A stretch of 64,000 nt of DNA. Origin: Prosopocoilus inquinatus. Its lineage: Eukaryota; Arthropoda; Insecta; Coleoptera; Lucanidae. The DNA is taken from the NCBI GenBank assembly GCA_036172665.1, contig CM069875.1, positions 11,116,001-11,180,000 of the forward strand, in the 5' to 3' direction. The notes beneath the pieces were generated by a model. The model saw only the letters and a list, made by a program, of their open reading frames with translations. It was not told the DNA's origin and did not search any database. Shown piece by piece: positions 1-11,673 of the stretch (position 1 is its first letter; each line of letters starts with the position of its first letter). Made by a program: the position numbers and the translations under genes.

Positions 1-814
1 TTATCAAGATCTCGAAAATCATAAGGCTTAGGTCAATAAAACGCCATGTTATTTTCATCCACTCATAATGAGCTATCTACTCGTACAATAATATACAGGC
101 TGTTCAATTAAAAAAATATGTATGTTAGTGCGTACTCATACTCAAATACTGCGCAATAGTAACGCAACAATCTTCCGCCCACACACGCTGTTGGTCCAGG
201 CTGTATATGCATTAACATAGCACATACATTTTCAACTTTATTAACCTCTTGTGGAGCAGATTTGAGTTTCTTCTATACATCAAATAATTTTACGATATAG
301 ACTTCTAAAATTTAAAATAAAAATATCTTGGAACTTTTTTTGTATCTTCATTAGTTATCGAGATATATTCTAAGAACACAAATGGGATACCTGTATATAA
401 TGTCTTTAAGGAAAAATATTCGCAAGCTGTTGAGAAAGTGTTATTGTTCTATAAAGGAGTACTTGCAGGATAATATCGATATAACTTCCCAGTAGCCTTA
501 CGTTTTATAATTAAAATAGCATAATTACTGGTTATGGGAAACAATGAAGGACATAATTAAATGAAAGAATTATACGGAGATGCACATATATTGAATAGTA
601 ACTTAATTTTAGACATTAAATACTGAAAAATAATATAGTTTAGTAAGTTATATACAATTTTTTAATACTTCCTAATAATAAATAATAGACATTTAATATT
701 CAACTTACATATTACTTAGTTAACAAATTAAAACATTTGTAACTATAGCAATGAGTTATATACAAATAATTATTATTATTATTACCTTACACATTAAATA
801 AATCACAAACTTCA
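1..814. other. Non-coding flank; possible retrotransposon fragment
   Basis: This is AT-rich with no ORF of note. About 220-290 contains a stretch (GAGCAGATTTGAGTTT within a longer match) that recurs at about 39640-39665, next to the gypsy fragment's putative LTR, so it may be a small piece of that LTR family. No strong polyadenylation signal for the minus-strand gene was found; ATTAAA-like sites exist near 661-696. Confidence 0.25.
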
Positions 815-1632
815 TCATCTATTACTGCGTTTACGCCTGTGTCCGAAAATATACGATAGGTCTTCGATTCGGACCTGCCGAAAAAGGGGTTCAGAACGAC
901 CGCGATTAATATCGCCCAGTGTGAAATTACCCTGACCGGGCATTTTTGAAAATCTTAAGACTAAAGCTTTTTTTGGACTAGATTCTCTCCAAGTTGACGG
1001 CGCTTGCCAGAAATTTTTATCTCGATTTCTGTGGTTGAACGTAAACTTAGAATTGGGTTGTAATCGATCATTCGCAAATTCTGAATTCGTTTCCGAGTGC
1101 CTTTGATTATTTTGGAGCAAATTTGGTTTCTGATTTTGTCTTTGTGGTCGCCTAAATTGATAAGAACTGCCAGAATCTTTACCGTTGTTCTCCAGATAAA
1201 GAGGTTGATCGCTTTCGTCAGGGAATCGAATTCTATGTGAAGGATGTCGTACGTTTTCGGACGTCATCAAATCTCCTAAATCAGAAGAGTATTCGTCTTT
1301 AAATATTACCCTAGAACTATCGTCGTTTACATTTGTACTATCTTGGATTTCAGGTTGATCGTTGTTCATAGTTTCATCTTCAAATTTAATTCGTGAATCG
1401 ATTTTTGGACTATTTTTTGTGTTTTGGACAGGCGGAGGAACTTTAAAGAACAAAGCATGGCCATGGTTTTCATCCGTTTCGGTGAGGAAGGTGGTGGATT
1501 CTGGCGATTCTGTTTGCGTTGTTTCTGAGGGAATCGAGGGCGTTTCATCGCCAAAATTTAAGGTTGTCGAAAATACTGGTTCTGTAGTCGCTTCTGTGAT
1601 TGAGTCGGTTGTTGTGGTTGTTTCCATATCCT
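815..1632 (-). CDS. Exon 2 (terminal) of the same secreted protein gene (residues 177-448)
   Basis: The exon opens after a clear acceptor (TTCTATTACAG|AGGATATGG). Its first two bases complete the codon left by exon 1, giving Glu177, and the frame stays open for 272 residues to a TGA at 815-817. The start is Thr/Ser/Glu-rich and mucin-like. A motif Arg-(Ile/Val)-x-Phe-x-Asp-Glu occurs at about residues 257-263, 284-290 and 310-316, every 26-27 residues, with a weaker copy (LNFGDE) at 201-206. An Asn/Gln/Arg-rich stretch follows, then a more ordered C-terminus ending GHRRKRSNR, where RRKR (442-445) resembles a furin site. There are no cysteines. The protein is probably secreted and largely disordered. 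A methionine at residue 179 makes this exon look like an independent 270-codon ORF, but that start lies two codons inside the acceptor. No function is assigned. Confidence 0.78.
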
Positions 1633-2283
1633 CTGTAATAGAATTTCATACCTTATTTTAATTATAATACTGTAACTGTTCCGGAATATTTGTACCTTTT
1701 TGTTTTTGTCAATTAATTGTATTCACAGTTTAATTTCTACTTATTAAAAAATGTCAGTAAACAAACATTGTTTAAATGTATCTGTACCTTTAAAAAATTG
1801 TGCAAAAAAAGGACTTTTCTTTATTAATTTTTTTATTTTATTTTTTTAATTTTAAAGTCAATTGCGAAATGACTTGCAACTATTTTTTTTGCCTTCCAAA
1901 TTCGCCGCAACGGCGTTATTTAACCATCACGCCGTTTCGTATGTTTCGTGCGGCATCACAATTTTGAGTCAAAAAATTGGCTGCAGGATGACGCGTCTAA
2001 AACTATTTATTGTAAAAGAAAATTAATTTACTGATATCTTCCCATTTCTTTTTTTTCCCTAATGCAAGTAAAATACTATGCTGTTTTTCTTACTTTAGAT
2101 TTATCTTAAAGATAAATAATCAAAGTGATCTTGTTAGTTAAAAAATTAAACAAATAACAAATAGTTTTAGAATTTCTAATTATGATTGTTTTTAGAACGA
2201 ATTATTTTTTCTCTTAAACCATTTTTTCCTCTTAATTATAAAATATACTTTATTTAATTGTATGTTTATGTTAATTGTATGTT

Positions 2284-2879
2284 TACAGGGAGATTCAGGT
2301 AACTGGTTCATCAAAAGTTTACGGACTTCCCCTTTGAATTTCTATTTCATACTTTGGATTAAAGGTTAGCGTTAACATTTATTAAAATAGGAGTATAATT
2401 TTCCAACTTTCAGGCACTGAAATACGGGAAATTGCTGTTAACTTTCTTATTTTAAATGAAATACCCCATTTTTATGTTTGAATTCCTCTCCAAATTAAAA
2501 AAAAAACTCTTATGCAACACATGATACAAGAAAAATTGGCCGTTTCAGAGGTACTTCCATTTTTTTAAAGTTCAAACTTGCAGTATCTTGCACCTTTGTG
2601 CTGCAAAAACCATGATGTCAGTTTTTGATAAGCTGCAATAGCAGGCTTTCGCATCGTGCCCAATTTTACAGTAAACTACTTACGGGCTGGTTGAAAAGTA
2701 ATTACTATTCGGACTAATTTAAACTTTCGAAAATAACTTCTGATATAAAAGAAAGTGCCTGTACGTTCAAAATATTATATTTTAGTAAGTCGCTGTCGCT
2801 AATCTGTAACTGCAAAATTTGACAGAGAAATTCGAATTGGAAGTCCATAAACTTTTAATGAACGGGTTGTCATCCTGTA
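2284..2879. mobile_element. CAGGG-type TIR element, about 0.6 kb
   Basis: The left end (ACAGGGAGATTCAGG, then a stretch containing AAAAGTTTACGGACTTCC) is repeated inverted at about 2822-2879 over roughly 55 bp. No transposase frame lies between. A related, more damaged copy begins at 36957. The class is unresolved. Confidence 0.6.
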
Positions 2880-3462
2880 CTGATTTTTCAATTATTATTA
2901 TGCCTGCAACGCGTGACAAAATTGCATTAAAAATAATAATATGTATAAATATGTAAAGTAGCGGAATCATAAAGCTGGACAAGTTTTATAACGAAATTTT
3001 GGATTATTTCGATAGCGTTAGTTTCTTTGGTGACGGTCCTGACAACTCTAATTAATTTATTAATATCAGAAATTACTTGTATAACGTTTGTATTGTCATT
3101 GTAGCGAATACGTAAGAGAAAATCTTCGACCAGTGAACCAAATGGAAGCCTGTAGAAGAAGCATGTGATATTTTGGATGTAGAATATGTCAGAAATCTTA
3201 ATTTAATCAACGCCCGGACATTTGCATTCAATATAATTCAATTGAAAGGCTGCATGATAGGGCGGTAGCTAGGAGAGCGCCAGGGGAGGCTGTTTTAAGT
3301 TTTAAACCTGCCCTACAACAGTTCAATCTGACATGAAAAATGATACATTCTACTCATTCAATATTTACCATCGCAGAATCTAGCGAGAATTTGGTACTCA
3401 AGTATGTAACTAAATTTTAGGCGGTGTGCAACATTTTCTGTTCATTACGCATTCGTCTAGAG

Positions 3463-3547
3463 CAGGTGTGGGCAAACTTTTGAGATCGTGTTCTAGGCGC
3501 ACATAAAGAAAGCTTGTAGCCCGAGGGTCGTAGTATGCCCATGCCTG
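3463..3547. mobile_element. 85-bp hAT-like MITE
   Basis: The TIRs CAGGTGTGGGCAAAC and (reverse complement) CAGGCATGGGCATAC are typical of hAT elements. They are flanked by 8-bp direct repeats, GTCTAGAG (3455-3462) and GTCTACAG (3548-3555), matching at 7 of 8 positions. hAT elements make 8-bp duplications. It is non-coding. Confidence 0.75.
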
Positions 3548-4500
3548 GTCTACAGCATTAACATATTACACAATTGTTATAAATGATTTGATCAATGATC
3601 TTTGAAAAATAAAAAATGAACATTTGCCACTTATTAATACTAGCCTTAGCTACACTGTAACCTAAAAGCATACAAATCCAGTTAACGAACATCAACTGAT
3701 TGATTTCTCACATACACACAATTGCGTTCGCTAGAGGAAAATTAATGTTCGAAATTTTTACTGCAAAACAAACACGAACAAAGCAAAGGAAATACAAACG
3801 AAAACCTTCGGTTAATTGACAATCTGCAGACGAAAATTTTCTAAATTTATAGTCTGAACAAGACAGAATTAACATGTCTTCAACGCCTATTCTGTCCACA
3901 ATGAGTCATTTATAACAACTCTGTAGATAAAAAGGCAAAGTTGAAGCTTGACAACACCGGTTAGTCTGATTTGAGTTGTCACAATCTATTAACTGAAAAT
4001 TACGACCTGTTCGTGAGCAGAAAAACATTTTAAATGTTAAGATGAAAGAACTATTCATCACCACCATATTCAGAATTCATAGTCATAACCTTGTTATTTA
4101 TTTCACACACTTGGCATTTTTATCACCAAATTTCTAGCTAGGGCACCGTTGTCGGTTTAATGTTTCATAAGGCAACACTGGCAGTGGCCTTTTATTTTGT
4201 TAACAGATAATCAGCCCCATTCATAACAAGCTCTAAATGATATGATTTACAAATAATTTCATTTATGTAAATGAAATGCTACATCAAATGTCTTATTCAC
4301 AAATCGAAAATGTGGCATTTTATTTGTTCTTCACTTTTGATTTAATTATTAAAAAAAATAGTTTTTAATATTTAATGTAAATTCAGTTTGTGTTATAATA
4401 TACTCTAGTTACAGTTTTTTTTTTATAATTTTATTTATCATTACTCCAAAAATGTCAGATAAATAACTCAATTTATAACAGTTTCATTTATTTGACATTA

Positions 4501-4777
4501 ATTTAACTGAATATCGTCGGTCTACAAGAGAAGGTGACCAAGTCCGCCGATAGTATTTTTAAGTTATTAGAATTTGAATATTTGCTTACGATTATAAAAT
4601 CAATTATTTTACATCAGGTTAGTTTATAGTGATTTTTATGAACAATAGGGTTTCTAGAATATGTAGAAAAGATTGAATGTAAGGTACATGGGCAAATATT
4701 AAAATTCTAATAACTCAAAACTAATATCCGTGGACTTCTTCTCTCACCTTCTCTTGTAGACCGACGATATGTTAAAT
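4501..4777. mobile_element. Foldback MITE with TIRs of about 80 bp
   Basis: The left arm (from ATATCGTCGGTCTACAAGAG at 4511) and the right arm (ending at 4770) are inverted copies over about 80 bp, with one small indel. A central part of about 100 bp is non-coding. ATTTAAC/GTTAAAT lies just outside both arms. Confidence 0.65.
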
Positions 4778-5785
4778 GAAGCTTTGTGAATAACAAAAGT
4801 AGCTATCCATTTAGCTTCCGTTAAGGTTTTGTTTAGTTTATTAACAAATCAAATCTTAAATGGACGATTTATAAATCATTATCAATTACAAAATTGAACA
4901 CTTAAAGTAAATAGTGCCTTGAGAATACGACCGAACATCTATTGAGATTGAGAATTTGTTGCAAGTAATAAAACTGCCATTATTTTGAATGTGTTTAATA
5001 TTAACAATAAAATTTACATTTTTATAATCGTGCAATAATAATTTAAGCGTTTCCTGAGTATTTAATCTGGCTATGACCCTGTTGCTTGACTAAATGTTAA
5101 GAACCGTAGTTTTGTTTCTTTTTATTTAGTACAGCAATAATGGTAAGTAAAATAACTATTTATTACATTATTTGTATGAGGTATTTATATCAAATATTTG
5201 TTGGTTATAACGTCAAAAACTAAACAGAATTATTATTATTGACTTTATTAAATGTGAAGGTTGAGAAGTTACCATAGTTAGTGAAATGTAGAAGTAAGGT
5301 TTATAAACTAACGAAAATTTACTGTCCAACTTTATGGGTCCGTAACTGTACATATCAGTGTTAAAACATCTTCACAAATTATTTAAGTGCACATTTAATT
5401 ATTGTTTAAATTATTAAATTATAAGTCACGTTTAAAGCAGAACATAACAAGTATAAGAGGAACAAGTAAATCTTAAAAGTGTGTTATTGAAATTTTCGTG
5501 CTGTTGCTTGCTTGTAAAACAATTAATACAGCTTATTAAAATAAACGCATGAATAGCGATATGCCAAACAAAATAAACGTTCCGTGCGATGTAAGTGGAA
5601 ATTGATTATAACGGATATTTTATAAAAGATGTTTGCGATTTCGAAATGCTCGTAAAAAACAAAAAGGCACAAACGAAGAAATATCCATATTCATAGAGAT
5701 GAATGAACCTATTTTCCAAACTTAAAAATAAAATAATATTTAATTGAATACATCCAATAATTTTTGATATGCAAATAACAACCGA

Positions 5786-7500
5786 CTAATAATAATAATA
5801 ATTTTATTTGTACTAGCCCAAATATACTTAGGTACAGTAGGTATAGTAAAATGCAAGTAAAGTACAGTACAGCATAATGTGAGACAATAGATACAATACC
5901 TAAAAGATTTATTCATTAAATATGACTTCAGTCTTTTTCAGAAAATTGAATAGCCATCAATAACTTAATTCGCTTGGCAAAAGGCAAAAAAAATTAGCCC
6001 TAGGCAATTGGGTGAATTTTTTTGTTTTTATTATGGAGAGTTTCATTACCGATAAATTTTGTCTTGTTGTTAAACACATACTTACACATTTGAAACACGT
6101 ATACATTAGATAGAGTTAAAATTTGATAGGTTTTGAACAACTCTCTGCAAAAATGAGTGTTTGGAACTCCTGCAATTACTCTCAGAATGTCTTTATGATA
6201 TATAAGAATTTTTTGAGTTGCACAAGAGGCACCCTAATATATAATACTAAATCTTAGTCTACTGCTCACTTGCGCGTGATACAGATTCAGTGTCTGGTGT
6301 AGTGTTAGTAAAGGTTTAAGTTTTCTAAAGAAAGAAGTAATTGATTTAAATTTACTACATAAATCTGCACAATGGCTATTACATGATAAAGTGTCGTCAA
6401 ATAGGATTCCCAGAACTTTAGCTTTTTGTTTTTCAACGATAGATGAACCATTTATATCTATATATGTATATTCAACTTAGAAATCTATTTTTGACGGTTG
6501 TGAAAGTTATAACATATGGTTTATTTGTATTGAAACACAAATTGTTTCTATCAAACCAGACGTTAAGTTCTTTTAAAATTTGATTACATTTGTGCTGAAC
6601 TTCAGTGTGAGAACTATTTGACAGTAAAAGTGACATATCTTCTGCGAACATAGTGCAGTGTAAATTTCGGGTCAGATTAACACAATCGTTTATGTACGTT
6701 AAAAATAAAATGGGTCCGAGTACAGAGCCCTAAGGGACACCTAAGTTACCTAATGTTTAAATTATCTCATATTACTTCTTTTCTTTTGGTAACAAAAGCC
6801 ACAAAGTTCTTACTGTTTATGAGAAAAGTTTTTAACCAGACCAGAGCTATACCTCTGACACCATACTTAAAAAGTTATTGTACAAGATTTTACAATTAAC
6901 ACAATCAAAAGCACGAGTTTAAGGGTTATCGCACACATAGAGCGGCGATACGCGGCGCCGAAAATTTCTTTTGCTGTATTCTTATGAGAGTGCGCACACT
7001 TATGCGAAGCGCGGCGAAACTACCCAGCGTATCCAAGTACAGCTAAAAAAAAAAAAAGGTGCCGCGCTGTAATGTGCCACAACCTTAAGTCACAAAATAT
7101 TCCGAAAGGACATTTTCTTGCTTTAGTATAGGTTTAGAGCATGTTGATGGAAAGAATTAATAGCTGTTTCAGTTGATTTAGACGGCATGAAACCATATTG
7201 ATTACTAATTATAATGTCTTATTTAGTTAGACACTTAAATATTAAACTATTTAGGAAAGCGTATTTCAAGAAGTTTAAGATCGTCTGATTTATGTATGTA
7301 CAGGTTCTATTTTTCCCGTTTACAATTTTTTTTTTTTTGGAAAATGAGCTATTTCAAAAAATATATTTTTTAGGTAAGTAATAGGTTTTACTACTTCAGT
7401 ACAAACTTTTTTCAATGACAACATTGGAATTTGATCGGGACTGGAATTCAATTTAATATTTTTGATGACTGCAAAAAAAATATTTTGATAGGAATTCGAA
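5786..7500 (-). pseudogene. Decayed non-LTR retrotransposon reverse transcriptase (LINE)
   Basis: Conceptual minus-strand translation, across frameshifts and stops, gives the order expected of a non-LTR reverse transcriptase. First comes a finger-region stretch (about 7450-7330), then QYGFMPSKSTETA (about 7190), GIFCDL and RAFDCVN (either side of the insertion at 6923-7084), a GSVLGPILFL block (about 6720), an FAEDMSLL block where the family has FADD (about 6650), and a KVLGILFDDTLS block (about 6410). The 3' end is a short ATT repeat at about 5788-5805. The second catalytic Asp is replaced by Glu and stops interrupt the frame, so the copy is dead. The 5' part with the endonuclease is missing. 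It looks Jockey/CR1-like, but the clade is not certain. Confidence 0.75.
6923..7084. mobile_element. TTAA-flanked MITE (162 bp) inside the LINE
   Basis: TTAA lies at 6919-6922 and again at 7085-7088, with TIRs GGGTTATCGCACAC and GGTTGTGGCACAT pointing inward. It is GC-richer than its surroundings. It splits the LINE between the GIFCDL and RAFDCVN motifs, so it arrived after the LINE. A TTAA target suggests a piggyBac-type transposase in trans. Confidence 0.75.
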
Positions 7501-7608
7501 TAATTTTAATAATTTTATTTTCGCAAGCAAATTAGTGCCTTTATAATAAATCACTTTCATCTTTCCCGAGATATTTCAGGAACTTATTTCAAGCTTTTGA
7601 TTTCAACA

Positions 7609-8560
7609 GAAAGTTCTTGAAGACAAAGTTAATTTTTCTTATAACAAAAGAACGCCTGAACCGGTTTGGATGGTACTTGGTCCTAAAAGAAGCGACATTT
7701 TCAGATGGTTTTGGTTTCATGCAGTGAACCGCTAGTGTGAAAAACAGGATTGCCACAACACATATCTTCTTATAATTTTTTTGAGGTTAGGAAGATAACT
7801 TTAGTTAATAAATTTTTAGAAAGAAGCACTCAATAGGAAACTTTTTCGTGTGCTTGTAACTTTTGATATTTCTTACGGTTTACTCACAAAATAAGAAAAT
7901 CTAAGTGACTGCAGCATTTTTTTTTTATTAAAAACAGGTATACTTTACTGCCTTTTAACTGCTTAATTTTCAGAAAATGTCATTAATTAGTAAACTATAT
8001 TAGGCATTTGTTTTTCTGTGTATAGTCGGTTTACTTAAAATTTTAAATTAAAACATTTTGCAAAAAAACTCTTTAGCCGTTCAGATTTTTCTATTTTCTG
8101 ACTAAACCGTAACAGATAGCAAAGTTGGTAAAAATACATAAAAGGTTACTAATGAATAACTCATACTGAAAATAAATTAGTTATATATCTAGAAGCCACC
8201 AGGACCAGGGTATATCCCTTTTTAATAAGTAACTCTGCTGCCATTTAAATTTTCTAATTTTGTGGTAAAATGGTAATAAATAGGAAAAGTTACAAAGGCA
8301 TAAGCAAGTTTGGCATGGAATGCTTCTCTCTAAAAATGTATTAACTAAAGCCACTTTTCTAACCTCAAAAAAGTATAGTAAGATATGTATTGTGGCGACT
8401 GTTTTACGTGCTAGCGGTTCACTGCAATACTGACTAACACTACCTGTAAATGTGGTTTGCCTTCCTATCGGACCTCATATCAAATTCATCAATTATCCAA
8501 AACCGGTTCGAGCGTTCACTTGTTATAAGAAAAATTAACTTTCTCTTGAAGAACTTTGAA
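7609..8560. mobile_element. Foldback element, about 0.95 kb, arms about 400 bp
   Basis: The left arm (AAAGTTAATTTTTCTTATAA and onward) and the right arm (ending near 8560) are diverged inverted copies. Shared blocks include GTGAACCGCTAG and TTTTTTGAGGTTAG. Nearly the whole element can fold back, with a centre near 8090. No coding capacity is seen. Confidence 0.65.
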
Positions 8561-8940
8561 GAAGAATACCGGCTTAACGAAGCAGTTTCGAATATTGATA
8601 AATTTGGTTAATCGTTTTATTTTGAGTTCAGAAATCTGTTGTTAAGCCACGTCCACGAAATTTAGAGACACCCTGTATGGAAAGGTAAAACGAGTTTTAC
8701 GGCAAAATTTAAATAAACACGCTTTTTGTCCTTCTTTGCTAGAAATAACATCACAAAAAATTGAAAGTCACAGAGTTGAGAGAGATACATTTCAGCGCAG
8801 TTTTAGAAATTGTTGGGTGTAACTCTTTGAACTCGCCTGAAGATGAAATGTATCACTTTCTTGGTAATTTGAAACAAATCATGAGAAAAAAGTATTTAAA
8901 ATATGTAAACAAATTATAACTACTTCAGGAGTCTTATTTA

Positions 8941-9588
8941 TACCGGCTGTCCCTCGCCATGTGCTCGCCCTTCTAAAATCTTTATTTATTAATCGATGAA
9001 TCTGAATTTTGCAGACAATAAATTAAACAAAATATGGAATTTTTCGACATACTGTTAGTCGTCATAGGACTTCCGGTTTCGCCGGAAGTGATTTCAACTT
9101 TTTGATTTTAAATAGAACGCCCTATATAGTTTTACATATTTGAAATTTACGGATCATTATAAGTCCGAATACGTATCAATTGTTAATTTTGGTTTCCATG
9201 ACAATGATTGATTGATTTTTAACATTTTTACAGTACTTGAAATTTTCATTAGGTCTTAACTCATTTTTTTCGATAGATATGTTCCTTAGCTTAGTTCAAC
9301 AGGACATTTTTTTCTGAGTACGCTGATACCAAATACGTCATATTTTCCTTGAAAATTAATTTAAAATAGAGCATGTCTTATTAAAATTTTACACTCCTTT
9401 TATTTCAAATGACTTTGGAAGAAAATATGATGTATCAACGTACTCGGCGAAACCGGAAGTCCTATAATGACTTGCAGTATGTCGAAAAATACCACCTTTT
9501 GTTTAATTTATTGTTTCCAAAATTCAGGTTAATCGATTAATAAATAAATATTCTAGAAAGGTAAGCACATGGCGCAGGACGCCCGATA
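8941..9588. mobile_element. TIR element, about 0.65 kb, TIRs about 150 bp
   Basis: Inverted arms 8941-9095 and about 9440-9588 share GCCATGTGCT, TTTATTTATTAATCGAT and GACTTCCGGTTTCGCC. The left arm contains a short hairpin, CTTCCGGTTTCGCCGGAAG. The interior is non-coding. A shorter relative with a similar CTTCCGG hairpin lies at 44672-44860. Confidence 0.6.
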
Positions 9589-9633
9589 TGCGTTTGTTTT
9601 TATATGATACTATTTGAGTTACTTTTATTGGTA

Positions 9634-9796
9634 CAATGTTTTTTTTTAATCTCGAACCAGACAAAATATGATAGGAACACACTCAACGTTTCGCTATAGA
9701 TTTAAGGCTTCGTCAGGAGTGAAAAAAAGTAATTTACTGTTCGAGATTAAAAAAACTTTGTACTTACAATTTTTATCAGACAAGAACCAATTTCAA
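9634..9796 (-). mobile_element. Penelope-like fragment, family 2, with target duplication
   Basis: This 163-bp insertion is flanked by an exact 11-bp direct repeat, TTTTATTGGTA (9623-9633 and 9797-9807). On the minus strand it has an inverted outer arm, a hammerhead-like core and a downstream arm. Other copies lie at 38941, 49733 and 52447. It is non-coding; the plus-strand open frame across it is chance. Confidence 0.65.
9680..9721 (-). ncRNA. Degenerate hammerhead-like ribozyme, family 2
   Basis: The minus strand reads CACUC, then the core CUGACGA, a helix II region, GAAAC, GUU, then GAGUG. CACUC and GAGUG pair as helix I, and the minimal palindromic ACGU fits the very short helix III known from Penelope-like hammerheads. 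Helix II pairs poorly in this copy (AGCC facing AUAGC), so activity is doubtful. Confidence 0.45.
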
Positions 9797-10415
9797 TTTT
9801 ATTGGTATATTTTGAAAACAAAGTTTTTTGAAGTATTTTTAGAATTACAAAAAGTTTGAATTAAATTATGTAATGTAATTCCTCGAGATTAGTAAATTCC
9901 AAAATTTGCATTTTAATAATATTTTATTGAACTGACTCATGACAGTACAAAAAATTCATAACATGAATTTCATTTTGCTAAATGCATAAGAATTTTTCTT
10001 ACAATGTCATTATCTATTCATATCGTTTATTATGCGTTTATATTGCGCGTGACCTAACGCCTCAAGACTGAAGTTTAATTAAACTGTTACTGATATTACA
10101 GAAAAAATTATTATATTTACGTATAATACCAACTTTGTATTAAAATGTAACAGATGCAAGTGTATTCGCATTTAGGAAAATATTTAAAATTTTTCTTTCG
10201 ATAAGTGTAAAAAAAAGTTTAGAATCTCTATGAATATGGATACAGAAACAAATAAGTGTTAATTACAGGTAGTTAACAATTTTACATGCAGCTTACCGGA
10301 ATTTTTCTCCTCGTTTTTGACGTTAACTTTATCAGGGTAGAAACTACCATTAGTAGGTGCTGGAACAAAGGAAAAATTTAAATTTCTGGTTGCTAGTTTT
10401 GGACACAATCATCAC

Positions 10416-10944
10416 CTTTTTGTGCCGGCTTCATATTGCTCGTTGTAAAAACAAGCGCAACGTCTGTGCTCTTCAGGGAATCATCAGATTCTTCCTGTGA
10501 ATTTTTGGTAAGGTCGAGATCAATACTGAATTGCACAGGACCGGAAGTTGGCATGTTTTCTTCCTGGTTGTCAGAACTCGCTCCGAAATTTCCAACCAGC
10601 TTCTGGAACAGGAACTTTAAGTGTTCATCCGGATCGAGCTGGATGATTTTGACACAACGGCCCATAGAATCAGAAGTATAACCATCTGCGCAAGGAGGAA
10701 GCTCTTCTGGTTCGAAAGTTGGTGCTATGAAGACCGACTTTGCGACGACCTTACGCCTCATCATATCCGGAAGGTTCTGTTTGCTTTGGTTCTGGTCATC
10801 AATGAGCAACCAGGCCTCTTGCAAAGCTAATTCCGTTGTCCTTTCATTTAATGGCCGAGATGGATGAGACAGCACCGAGCAAAACGAAGAAAAAAACAAA
10901 AATACTGTTAAGAAATGAAGAATTTTCATCATGTTCAGTTTCAT
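10416..10944 (-). CDS. Exon 1 of a two-exon secreted protein gene (residues 1-176)
   Basis: This is the first coding exon of the only convincing host gene here. It begins with a signal peptide: Lys2 and Lys7, a hydrophobic run at about residues 8-25, and likely cleavage after Ser26. The mature part has only two cysteines, C85 and C97, in the segment PPCADGYTSDSMGRC, so one disulfide is likely. An acidic, Leu/Phe-rich stretch (about 99-118) follows. Reading through leaves 7 more codons before a stop, but a good donor (AAAAG|GTGATG) falls after residue 176 plus one base. The one-base overhang is completed exactly by the acceptor at 1632. The next in-frame Met residues are 5 and 6; the first ATG gives the fullest signal peptide. 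I do not recognise the family. It looks like an uncharacterised secreted insect protein or a peptide precursor. Seen: the ORF, signal peptide and splice site. Inferred: joining to the distant exon. Confidence 0.8.
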
Positions 10945-11665
10945 TTTCGGTTCTTTTATCTATGTGGCACTTTTCAAACGTTTTAGAATCATTTTGCTTT
11001 CACGTTTCACTTGATCAACAGGCACTGTTTCGTCTTGGGCGTGCGACTTCCTTGCAGAATCCAAGAGAACTGGCGATCCCGCGGTAAATTCTGCAAAATA
11101 AATCCTTACAAAAATAACAATTTAACTTTTCCCTTCGCTTTTATGTGTAAGTTTCCAATTGGCAAGCGGCCAACGAACAAAATTAAGACTTTGTTATTAA
11201 TTTTAATCACGTAAATTACCTATTTCGTTTCGGCTCATTAAGAACGGATAGATCTACCTTCCTTTTGTATGCGCAACTCTCACGTTCTGTTCCCAAATTG
11301 AACCAGACTGCTTGTAGTCGGCTAAACGTGAGTATTGTGCTTGCCTTATAATTTATTGCCTTATTGATGTATTCTTTGTTTCTGTTTTATACCAATCGTA
11401 TAGGCGTTTAAACGAAGAAAGGTTGAGCAATTAATTCATTTCGAGTTTGTATTTTTAATAAATCGATTTGCAGTTATGAATATTATTACAACTAATTTTT
11501 TCAAATTAAATATATCACCGATAATCAAAATACATTAGTGAATTTCATTTTTTTAAAAACTGAATTATATGAGTAATCTTAGAAATCATCTTCATGAGCC
11601 TGAGTATTTATTAACCAGACGATACGGGGCGACATAGGACGTTTTCGATTTACTGTAAAGCGCGA
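10945..11665. other. Upstream region and possible 5' UTR of the secreted protein gene
   Basis: This should hold the promoter and leader of the minus-strand gene. On the minus strand a possible 3' splice site (ATTTATTTTGCAG) ends at 11091, and an AAC|GTGAGA donor-like site lies near 11280, so a 5' UTR intron is conceivable. I could not identify a TATA box or initiator with confidence. The plus-strand open frames overlapping this stretch are not supported as genes. Confidence 0.25.
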
Positions 11666-11673
11666 GTATTCCC

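Larger units (their letters stand above)
1633..10415 (-). other. Intron of the secreted protein gene (about 8.8 kb)
   Basis: The intron has a GT donor at 10415-10414 and an AG acceptor at 1634-1633 on the minus strand, with a T-rich tract before the AG. Its two boundaries are in matching phase. It contains the mobile elements listed separately between 2284 and 9796. I see nothing recognisable in 1640-2283, 2900-3450, 3560-4500, 4780-5780 and 9800-10400 beyond AT-rich sequence. Confidence 0.7.

Noticed and set aside
10436..10830. Plus-strand frames of 69-83 codons over exon 1, and 62-99 codon frames over exon 2
   Set aside because: They are antisense shadows of the spliced minus-strand gene, which has the signal peptide and matching splice sites.
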